NCBI GenBank assembly: GCA_934725835.1
Contig: CAKVCR010000150.1
Span: forward strand, 1-6,991
Direction: 5' to 3'
Source of the DNA: an uncultured Odoribacter sp.
GTDB taxonomy: Bacteria; Bacteroidota; Bacteroidia; Bacteroidales; Marinifilaceae
DNA: 6,991 nucleotides
Shown in pieces: positions 1-6,769 of this stretch. Numbering within the stretch: the stretch's first letter is position 1; each line of letters opens with the position of its first letter. Both the position numbers and the translations under genes were made by a program. The notes under the pieces are model-generated. The model ran no database searches and was not told where the DNA came from. It saw only the letters and a program-made list of their open reading frames with translations.

Positions 1-1021
1 CCATATTGTCTTTCAACTCATCCTTCAACTCCTGACTGTTGTCCAGAACCATCGTCAGCGAATAATTGTCCGGCAATCCTTCAGCCATCCTCTTCATTTC
101 TGTCCTTGTCTTCAACGACAAGTCTATCATATTCGATTTCTGCTCACAGAAAATATTGACATTGATTCTGTTCAGCCCATTGATGCGGTAATACGATGTC
201 GGGCGGGCCTCCCGATAATCCGGCGTAACAAGATCCCGCAGGAAGAGCATTTTTCCCCCGATATTTTTTATCGGAATATTCAAAAAATCCGCATCCTGCT
301 CCTGTCTGCTCCCTTTGAAGACAATGTATGAATACCGCTTGTCGGGAAATGTCTCCACCAACACCTTTCCGGCATCCCTCTGTGAATAATACTTACTGAT
401 AGCCATGGTTATATCCCCCGGCGACACCTTGATATCCTTGAGCAACTGTTCATCATACAACAACACCCACTCAAACGGAACAGCACCGGTGACACTCACA
501 CTTTCAATCCCATCCAATTCCGACACGACGGGTACAATATGCTCTGCCGCATAATCCGCCACTTCCTGGCTGCTGTCCGGTCCCGTAATGGTATAGCTCA
601 ACAGCAGCCTGTGCTTCTCCTCCTTTCTCTCGCCGGTATTCACTTCACCGCCTTCCACCGGATTCACACGCACCCCATCGGGAAGCCCCTTCTCCAGCGA
701 GCGCACCAGTGAAGACAAATACAACTTCACGGCATCAATATTCTCGTGCTTGTCGATGGAAAGCGTAATGCCGCCATACCCCTGCCCCGTATAGGAACGG
801 ATAGCATTCAGCCCTTTGGTCGGTGCAAAAGCCCCCTCCAATTTGGATGTCACCTCCATTTCCAGCATCTCCGGATTGGCACCCGGCCACGAAAACGACA
901 CACTCAGGTCGTTCGAGCGCGATGAAGGCATCAGCTGTAACGACAGCCTGGGAATCAGAGAAATCCCCAACAGCATCAGCACAATGAAAATTGTATTTAT
1001 CGAAAACGCTGAAAGCTTCAT
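1..1021 (-). CDS. RND-family efflux transporter permease, N-terminal part (3' end beyond the window)
   Basis: This is the inner-membrane, proton-driven pump of a tripartite RND exporter (AcrB/CusA/MexB superfamily). The frame is open for 340 codons from the ATG at 1021-1019 to the window edge; full-length family members are about 1000-1050 residues, so roughly the first third is present. A hydrophobic segment at about residues 9-28 is the first membrane helix. It is followed by periplasmic porter-domain sequence with family-typical patterns: SWPGANPEMLEMEV (44-57), YTGQGYGGITLSID (77-90), GLPDGVRVNP (112-121), and the second porter segment around VVSELDGIESVSVTGA (165-180). The start lies one base after the stop of the membrane-fusion gene (TAG-T-ATG), so the two are almost certainly translationally coupled and form one pump. 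The usual RP pair just before helix 1 is absent (SAFSINTIF). Substrate class cannot be read from this part. GC content is visibly higher than in the lipoprotein genes upstream. Confidence 0.93.
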   Translation of the reverse strand, partial: MKLSAFSINTIFIVLMLLGISLIPRLSLQLMPSSRSNDLSVSFSWPGANPEMLEMEVTSKLEGAFAPTKGLNAIRSYTGQGYGGITLSIDKHENIDAVKLYLSSLVRSLEKGLPDGVRVNPVEGGEVNTGERKEEKHRLLLSYTITGPDSSQEVADYAAEHIVPVVSELDGIESVSVTGAVPFEWVLLYDEQLLKDIKVSPGDITMAISKYYSQRDAGKVLVETFPDKRYSYIVFKGSRQEQDADFLNIPIKNIGGKMLFLRDLVTPDYREARPTSYYRINGLNRINVNIFCEQKSNMIDLSLKTRTEMKRMAEGLPDNYSLTMVLDNSQELKDELKDNM

Positions 1022-1022
1022 A

Positions 1023-2099
1023 CTATTCTTTTTTAACAGAGACCTCACTCTCATGCGAAAGTCCGAGGTTGTTGTCATATATGACCTCTTCCCCCTCTTT
1101 CAACCCCGACTCAATACTGATTTCACGGCTGTTTTCAATGCCGGTCGTCACATACCTCCACAAAGCCTTCCCGCCCGAATGCACAAACACCACCTTTTTC
1201 CCCTGTCGCGGCAACACGGCACTCTTGGGGACGATCAACTTATTTGCCACCTCCCGTTTCAGTACGATATTCACATTCATACCGTCCACCAGCACCCTGT
1301 TCCGATTGTGCACCGCAGCCTTGATGCGCACCATCCCGTTCTCATCGATACGCGGATTCACTTCCGCCACCTTTCCGTGCAATATCACACTGCTGTTGGC
1401 GTATGGAGTCAGTTCCACCTCCATCCCGGGACGGAGATAAGCGATTTCCGTTTCCAGCACATTGAACACCACCTCCATCTGCGAATCGTCAATCAGCGTA
1501 CACACACTCTTATAAGCCGATGACGGATTAAACGGGCGTGCTTCCAGATCTGCCACCACTCCTGCAAACGGAGCCCTCGTTATAATATTTTCATACTCTT
1601 TCTGCGCCTTTGCAAAAGCAGAAACAGCCGATGTATAGCCGCATTGCAGCATAATCGTATGCAGACGCTGCGCCGGCAGTTGCGCCGTATCCTTCAGGTC
1701 ATTGACACCTTCGCTCATCAGGCGGCTGAGTAACTCCAGTTTCATTTTCTCCAGATTCAATCGTGCATCCCGGAAAGTCTCTCCGGCTTTATAGCCATCA
1801 ACAGACACCAGAGGATCCCCCTTCTTCACCCGCGAACCGTTGCTCACATAAACAGAATCCACAATTTCCGTTATCGGGAAGCCCAACACCGCCTTGTTAC
1901 GGGCAGTCACCTTACCGTTGCTGACCAGTTCCAGCTCAAAACGGTCATACCGTGCTTTCTGCACTTTCACCTCCGTAATTCCGTCCTGTTGCTCTATCCG
2001 GGACTGTACCTCAACAGTCTCTTCTTTCGGTTTGTCCTTGCATCCGTACAGACATACCCAAAGAGTCACTACCGCTAAATATAAAAATCGTTTGTTCAT
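1023..2099 (-). CDS. RND efflux periplasmic adaptor (membrane-fusion, HlyD-type) lipoprotein
   Basis: The adaptor links the RND pump to an outer-membrane channel across the periplasm. I start it at the ATG 2099-2097, giving 358 residues. The open frame extends eight codons further to a TTG at 2123, but that start would overlap the preceding gene by 7 bases and push the signal peptide away from the N-terminus. The chosen start gives MNKRFLYLAVVTLWVCLYGC, a short type II signal peptide with lipobox LYGC and lipidated Cys20. Domain order is typical: first lipoyl half-motif at about 71-101 (FPITEIVDS...NGSRVKKGDPL), a short helical hairpin at about 103-170, second lipoyl half at about 172-190 (ITRAPFAGVVADLEARPF), beta-barrel at about 200-285, and membrane-proximal domain from about 289 (LIVPKSAVL). 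The hairpin is short, as in other compact RND adaptors. It sits 17 bases after the lipoprotein gene, behind an A-rich leader with no Shine-Dalgarno, and 1 base before the pump gene. The TolC-like channel is not in the window. Confidence 0.93.
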   Translation of the reverse strand: MNKRFLYLAVVTLWVCLYGCKDKPKEETVEVQSRIEQQDGITEVKVQKARYDRFELELVSNGKVTARNKAVLGFPITEIVDSVYVSNGSRVKKGDPLVSVDGYKAGETFRDARLNLEKMKLELLSRLMSEGVNDLKDTAQLPAQRLHTIMLQCGYTSAVSAFAKAQKEYENIITRAPFAGVVADLEARPFNPSSAYKSVCTLIDDSQMEVVFNVLETEIAYLRPGMEVELTPYANSSVILHGKVAEVNPRIDENGMVRIKAAVHNRNRVLVDGMNVNIVLKREVANKLIVPKSAVLPRQGKKVVFVHSGGKALWRYVTTGIENSREISIESGLKEGEEVIYDNNLGLSHESEVSVKKE

Positions 2100-2116
2100 A
2101 TAGATTTTTTTATGGT

Positions 2117-3970
2117 TTACCAAAATATTATTCTACCGTTTCTATAAGTGAATATACGTTCTTCCTGTCCTGTTGTCAGGTTACGCAGCCAAAGAAGGGC
2201 ATTCGCAGGGACTCCCGTATAGTTCAGCTCATTCTTTACAGGATTCTGAATCCCTAAAGATTGCCATCCACCAGGAAAATCATAATAGAAAAGCTCATAT
2301 TCGTTACCGGGGAAAATTCCATTAGCATCATTACGCGGTAGGAATCTAATCCGTGACACGCAAACAGGCTTTTCAAAATCCAGCCCCAACCATTGTCTTA
2401 TCGTAGCGAAACGTACGGGGTCTTCCGCTGAAATATTCTTGAAGGCGGTAGAATCCGGACCAATTGCTTTTCCCTCGATTTCCTGTCCGTCCTTGTCATA
2501 GAATGACAGCTGTGCAAGATAGACAAAATCCCTGTTATCTTTAATCAAACGACAATATCTTTTTCTCTCGGTAGAATCAATCTGAATATCCAGATATCCA
2601 GGCGATGGACGTTCCTGTATAACAGCAATTGTATCCGTCATATTGAAATCCACATCATTGGACATTTCGATTCTAAGACCTATCAAAGACGTATTCCAAT
2701 AGTCATTCATACTATTCCCGGGATACTTACGAGCCAAAGTCATCGTTTCAAGCCGATTCCGGTCTACGTCCAAACATTCTATTCGGCCGTCTTCTCGGAC
2801 AATGAAAGGGAAATCCAACGGATGCATGATTTCATCTCCATCATACCAGACCGGCAGATATACTATATCCCTGCCCATATCGTGAAATACGGCTTTATGG
2901 CCGGATACTTCTGCACAGGCGACAGGCTTCCATTGCAAATCATTAAATACAGCAAGATAGACATGTCTGTTTTTTAAACCGCCGGGCACATCTATCTTTA
3001 CATCGGTTACCGGCAAGTATTCCCGAGTGACATCCCTGAAGAATGGATTCCTGAACAAACGAGGTACATATTCGTTACGGGCAGGTACAATGAAAGGATT
3101 ATAAGAATAAGTCTGACGGTATATCTTGGGGACTCGGTATATATTGGCCTGAAACACCTGCAATGTATTATATTTCACATCAGGAGTCATTACCCAATAG
3201 TGGCGTCCGTTCCGATTGGCAAAATGCGGGATAAAGTCCATTGCGGAAGGAATGCCGGCCAAGCGTTGTAAAAACATCTGATACCGACTGTACGAGATAC
3301 AGTCCATTACATAATCATGCAATCGTTGATCCGGATTCATCTCCATCGGTGAACATCGGAAATAAAATAACTTATATTGCATATAGTGGATAAAATAACG
3401 GCAATCCTCATAATACTTCATACTGTTCTGAAGCAATTCCCGACAAAATTCCACAGAATCCCGCCAATAATCCAGAGGCTCATAAGCCACACGATAAGGA
3501 AGAAGATATTCCTTAAACAGCTCAAAATCCAAACCTTCAAGCCACGGCAGCGTTTCCCATTGTCGGAATGCAAGATCTATATGGTGAATCAGGTATTCTG
3601 ACGTTATATGCTTTATATCTTCTTTTGCCTGTAATCCTACGGCATATTCCGGTCTGTCAAAAGGCAAGGTCTGGAACAATTTCCTGCAGGGAGTCGTCAA
3701 GTCTTGCACGGTATCAAGAGCCGCATAATACTTTTCAACAGCCGGACTGGTATAAGTACAATGCCCCGGCATGTTGGATATTAAAAAACGGGCTGCCTCC
3801 AGTTTTAAACTGTCCGACTGACAATGCGAATAGTGCGCCAGTACTTTTTCCAATTCCTTCCTGTTCTGACCGCTGTATTTCAAAGCGACTTCCAATTGTC
3901 CCTGCTGTCTGGTACAGCCACAAAAAAGCAATAGGAACATCATCGGGAATAAATATGCTGAATTTTTCAT
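2117..3970 (-). CDS. Transglutaminase-like lipoprotein with C-terminal discoidin-like domain (candidate active copy)
   Basis: A 617-residue cell-envelope lipoprotein: a hydrophobic signal at residues 1-18 ends in F-C-G-C, with Cys19 the probable lipidated residue (the -3 Phe is not the usual Leu). After an N-terminal helical region (about 25-70, with NRKELEKVLAHYS and AARFLISNMPGH) comes a LLPYRVAYEPLDYWR segment (156-170). A transglutaminase-like core follows: C224, fifteen residues before GIP (239-241), then D245-F-I-P and R-H257-Y-W; D264 is a possible third residue. This spacing matches what I recall of Bacteroidales transglutaminase-like proteins. A beta region follows (YVPRLFRNPF, YLAVFNDLQWKPV, VYLPVWYDG). 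The end, from about 460, resembles an F5/8 type C (discoidin-like) domain (RKRYCRL, NEYELFYYD, LLWLRNLTTGQEERIFTYRNG). Cross-linking, protease or amidase activity is possible but unproven; the core is short and the third catalytic residue uncertain. The start is ATG, 9 bases after the stop of its paralogue. Confidence 0.82.
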   Translation of the reverse strand: MKNSAYLFPMMFLLLFCGCTRQQGQLEVALKYSGQNRKELEKVLAHYSHCQSDSLKLEAARFLISNMPGHCTYTSPAVEKYYAALDTVQDLTTPCRKLFQTLPFDRPEYAVGLQAKEDIKHITSEYLIHHIDLAFRQWETLPWLEGLDFELFKEYLLPYRVAYEPLDYWRDSVEFCRELLQNSMKYYEDCRYFIHYMQYKLFYFRCSPMEMNPDQRLHDYVMDCISYSRYQMFLQRLAGIPSAMDFIPHFANRNGRHYWVMTPDVKYNTLQVFQANIYRVPKIYRQTYSYNPFIVPARNEYVPRLFRNPFFRDVTREYLPVTDVKIDVPGGLKNRHVYLAVFNDLQWKPVACAEVSGHKAVFHDMGRDIVYLPVWYDGDEIMHPLDFPFIVREDGRIECLDVDRNRLETMTLARKYPGNSMNDYWNTSLIGLRIEMSNDVDFNMTDTIAVIQERPSPGYLDIQIDSTERKRYCRLIKDNRDFVYLAQLSFYDKDGQEIEGKAIGPDSTAFKNISAEDPVRFATIRQWLGLDFEKPVCVSRIRFLPRNDANGIFPGNEYELFYYDFPGGWQSLGIQNPVKNELNYTGVPANALLWLRNLTTGQEERIFTYRNGRIIFW

Positions 3971-3979
3971 TGTATCTGT

Positions 3980-5833
3980 TTACCAAAATTTTATACGTCC
4001 GTTTTCTTCTGTAAATATATTGCCCCATGTTTCAGAGGTAAGATCTTTCAACTGATAAAGGCAACCATCGGGAATCTGTTCGAATGCCAGAGACAGTCCT
4101 TCTGCCTTTTTCTTTCCTAAAGAGCGCCATTCTTGGGTATCAAAACAGAACAGTTCATACTCATGTCCTTCAACAATATTGCCTTCCGGAATAAAAAACA
4201 TATACCGCACACCTTCCACCGTCATCGGTCTGCCAAAATCCACACCCCACCATCCCCTGATTTCACCATAAGTCCTACTATTGTTGTCTGTCAATGATTT
4301 CTGAACTTTCGCCATACCGTCAAGACTCTTGCCAGGCAGGGTATTCCCGTCCGCATCCAAAAAATGGAATTCGGACAGATAAGTAAACGTATTGCTTAAT
4401 TTCAAACGCCAATATCTTTTTTTATACTTATTCTGCCAGCAAGAAGTAACCTGCCGGTAATTGGGAGGAGTATCAAATACATAGACAGTCTGAGGATTTT
4501 TAAATGTAGGTTCGTCCGCACATTCTATGCGGGCTTTTGCAAATTCTTCATTACAGTAATTGAATCTTCCATGAAAGGGGGCTGTACGTTCTATGATTAT
4601 ATTTTTGTTCCCATTCATTTGTAAAGATTTGATTTGTCCTGCTTTACACAAAATAAAGGGTTGACCGAGAACTTTCATTTTTCCATCCGGATAATATACC
4701 GGCAGATACACGGCATCCGGTCCTAATTCTGTAAAACGGCATTTACCATTACAGACCTTCCCGAAGGATACCGGCATCCACTCCTGATTTTGCCAGACTG
4801 CCAGATAGGCATATTGGAAGGGTGCAGGCAAATCAAGTTCCAGCTCTATATCTTTTGTATTCAGATATACCGCCGTCACGTCTTTTTGAAAAGGATTCCT
4901 AAAAAAGGGAGGAACATACTCATTACTGTCCGGTTGCGGTATCGGATTATGTGCATATGTCAGTCGATAAAATTTAGCACTATTGGGACGAAATATCTCG
5001 TGAGACGGGCGACAGAATAACCTGGAGCAGAGAGGCGTACCATACATCATCCTGTTACGTTGCGAATCTTCTCCCGGCTCATAATCGACCGTACCGGGGA
5101 TACCCAGACGCCTCAAACGCAGGGTTGTTATCATTTTTGTCTGGATGCCGGCATAAGCCAATTTGTAAAAACGCTGATTCGAAAAAGAATACATTTTCGT
5201 CAACATTTTTCCTTTCTGTAAAAATACAGTCAAGGAATATGGACAACGACGGCAGTCATCATAATATTGCGTGGCATATCGGAAATCTTTAAGCAGTGCA
5301 GGGACTGTTTCTCCATAATGGAAATCCAGCGTTTCGTTTGCAATTCGATAAGGGAGGACTCCTTCGCAGAACTGCTCGAATTCGATATGCTGCAACCATT
5401 CGCAACTGTCTTTCAACCGGAAAGTTTGTTCTATATGTTGTATAAGCTGTCCGGCTTTGATTATACAGATATCGTCTACCCGCTTCATTTTGGAGAATTC
5501 TTCAGGATACATGGCCGGAGCATTCAGCATGACCCTGCGGATTTCAGCAGGCAGTCCTTGGATACTGTCAACTTCTTTTATATAATCCCCGATACTCTCG
5601 GGGTCCGGTCCCCAATGTCCGGGCATGTTTTCTATTAAAAAGCGTGCAGCCTTTAATTTCAGACTGTCTGCCGGATTTTGGGAAAAATGTTCTAGCACAT
5701 TCTCCAGTTCCCGACGATTGGTTCCACTCAATCTCAAGGCTTTTTCCAACGCTCCCTCTACCGGTTTGCGCAGGCATCCGGTCATAGTAAACAAAAATAG
5801 AAGAAGAAGTAGAAAAATATGTCGTATATGCAT
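3980..5833 (-). CDS. Paralogous lipoprotein with degenerate transglutaminase-like core (probable pseudoenzyme)
   Basis: A 617-residue paralogue of the next gene, collinear with it throughout. The signal is residues 1-19 ending in M-T-G-C, with Cys20 the probable lipidated residue; no acidic surface-export signal follows (LRKPVE). The N-terminal helical region (LSGTNRRELENVLEHFS, SLKLKAARFLIENMPGH) and the LPYRIANETLDF segment (160-171) are well conserved. In the core, the GIP landmark is at 244-246, but the residues aligned with the partner's Cys, His and Asp are Gly229, Met262 and Cys269, so a classical Cys-His-Asp site is missing. The beta region (YVPPFFRNPF, YAYLAVWQNQEW, AVYLPVYYPDG) and the discoidin-like end (KKRYWRL, GWWGVDFG, GHEYELFCFD, NGRIKFW) are retained. 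It therefore probably binds rather than cleaves or cross-links, or regulates its partner. It starts 12 bases after the signal peptidase stop. Two other ATG codons occur early, but only this one supplies the full signal peptide. Confidence 0.8.
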   Translation of the reverse strand: MHIRHIFLLLLLFLFTMTGCLRKPVEGALEKALRLSGTNRRELENVLEHFSQNPADSLKLKAARFLIENMPGHWGPDPESIGDYIKEVDSIQGLPAEIRRVMLNAPAMYPEEFSKMKRVDDICIIKAGQLIQHIEQTFRLKDSCEWLQHIEFEQFCEGVLPYRIANETLDFHYGETVPALLKDFRYATQYYDDCRRCPYSLTVFLQKGKMLTKMYSFSNQRFYKLAYAGIQTKMITTLRLRRLGIPGTVDYEPGEDSQRNRMMYGTPLCSRLFCRPSHEIFRPNSAKFYRLTYAHNPIPQPDSNEYVPPFFRNPFQKDVTAVYLNTKDIELELDLPAPFQYAYLAVWQNQEWMPVSFGKVCNGKCRFTELGPDAVYLPVYYPDGKMKVLGQPFILCKAGQIKSLQMNGNKNIIIERTAPFHGRFNYCNEEFAKARIECADEPTFKNPQTVYVFDTPPNYRQVTSCWQNKYKKRYWRLKLSNTFTYLSEFHFLDADGNTLPGKSLDGMAKVQKSLTDNNSRTYGEIRGWWGVDFGRPMTVEGVRYMFFIPEGNIVEGHEYELFCFDTQEWRSLGKKKAEGLSLAFEQIPDGCLYQLKDLTSETWGNIFTEENGRIKFW

Positions 5834-5845
5834 GAGTTTATAGTT

Positions 5846-6724
5846 TTAAAGGTTGTTTTGTTCTCTTCTGATACGTGTAAAGAAACGGTTCCAACGATAT
5901 TCACCGGTATCCTTGTCCTTGGAGGAAAGAACCAGAACTGCTTTGCCTATCAAAAATTCTTCCGGAATCAGACCGATATATCTGGAATCTTGCGAATTCC
6001 ACATTTTGTCACCTCCCATAAAATACCAGTTGGTCTGGAATGTATAATGCTCTGTCAGGCTATCTCCAGCATAGATTTTTCCATCTTGCTCACGAAGTTT
6101 CAAATCGCTTTCGTATTCTACCATTTTCCTATATAGTCTGTATGCCATGCTGTCAAGGTGAATCTTGTCTCCTTTTCGGGGAATGTAGAGAGGTCCCATA
6201 TTTTGAATATTCCAGGCTATACGGGGGTCAAAGGGGATGGTATGGAATATACCCTGAGGATATTCTCCATTGAAACGGGCAATCGCTTCCTGTTCTTGCA
6301 GATTACCGTAACCTCTCTTACCGTTGATTTCGTAAAATGCTCCACGGATACAGAGAGTGTCACCGGGCAGTCCGATACAGCGTTTCACATAAAAACGTGA
6401 AAGATGCATCCGGAGCTTGTTCCAATCTTTAGCATACGGAAAATTAAAGACCAGCACATCTCCGTGGCGTATAGGGGAAAATCCTTTTACGCGCCAAGTC
6501 TTCGGTTCAGTTCCGTTTTTCAAAAAATCAAAGTCTTCATACATTCTGGCTCCGAAACTTAATTTGTCCACCAATATAAAATCTCCCGGTTCAATTGCCG
6601 GAGACATGGAGTCACTGGGAATTGAATAGAAATCTACGGCAAACAGACGCAATAACAGGGCAATAGCCAATGATAAAACGATAGCCAAGAAATATTGCAG
6701 TATGGTTTTTATAGTCCTTTTCAT
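5846..6724 (-). CDS. lepB: Type I signal peptidase
   Basis: A membrane serine protease that removes signal peptides from exported proteins at the outer face of the inner membrane. It has 292 residues with one N-terminal membrane helix (about 8-30). Box B is IPSDSMSPAIEPGD (35-48) with nucleophile Ser39. Box D is FYVKRCIGLPGD (111-122) with general base Lys114. Box E is GGDKMWNSQDSRYIG (237-251). All catalytic boxes are intact, so the enzyme should be active. The roughly 115 residues between boxes D and E include GPLYIPRKGD (177-186) and a charged helix near 195-212; this longer insert is usual for Bacteroidetes enzymes. Because the gene is packed between a propeller gene (45 bases upstream) and lipoprotein genes (12 bases downstream), it is more likely an accessory, operon-dedicated peptidase than the housekeeping one; that is inference. 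The downstream lipoproteins would be cut by signal peptidase II, so its client should be another protein. The gene symbol is given for the family, not for orthology. Confidence 0.96.
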   Translation of the reverse strand: MKRTIKTILQYFLAIVLSLAIALLLRLFAVDFYSIPSDSMSPAIEPGDFILVDKLSFGARMYEDFDFLKNGTEPKTWRVKGFSPIRHGDVLVFNFPYAKDWNKLRMHLSRFYVKRCIGLPGDTLCIRGAFYEINGKRGYGNLQEQEAIARFNGEYPQGIFHTIPFDPRIAWNIQNMGPLYIPRKGDKIHLDSMAYRLYRKMVEYESDLKLREQDGKIYAGDSLTEHYTFQTNWYFMGGDKMWNSQDSRYIGLIPEEFLIGKAVLVLSSKDKDTGEYRWNRFFTRIRREQNNL

Positions 6725-6769
6725 GATTGATACTTAGATATGTAATAAATAGCACCAAACAAATTAGAT
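6725..6769 (-). other. 45-base spacer between propeller and signal peptidase genes, no clear signal
   Basis: This is the longest non-coding stretch in the window. It is AT-rich and lacks a Shine-Dalgarno sequence before the signal peptidase ATG, which is usual in Bacteroidales. I looked for the Bacteroides-type -7 element (TAnnTTTG) with a TTG-containing -33 element and for a hairpin followed by a T-run. Only partial matches are present (TAATTTG on the minus strand), with no correctly spaced partner. I read it as an intra-operon spacer. Confidence 0.5.

Noticed and set aside
816..1523. Long plus-strand open frame (235 codons) antisense to the pump and adaptor genes
   Set aside because: It spans the junction of two well-supported minus-strand genes, has no recognisable domain, and is rich in His, Pro and Arg as expected from an antisense shadow of GC-richer coding sequence.
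3971..3982. Possible recombination footprint, since both lipoprotein genes end in TTTTGGTAA
   Set aside because: The shared bases simply encode the conserved terminal FW plus stop; the surrounding DNA is diverged, so it shows old duplication but no recent exchange.
3568..4014. Plus-strand open frame of 148 codons opposite the start of the second lipoprotein gene
   Set aside because: It overlaps strongly supported coding sequence on the other strand, with low-plausibility protein composition and no domain.
3735..4028. Minus-strand open frame of 97 codons crossing the junction of the two lipoprotein genes
   Set aside because: It is an alternative frame overlapping both real genes, including their signal peptide and conserved C-terminus; no signal or motif of its own.
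6725..6769. Promoter for the signal peptidase gene
   Set aside because: Only partial matches to the Bacteroides -7 and -33 elements, with no correctly spaced pair.
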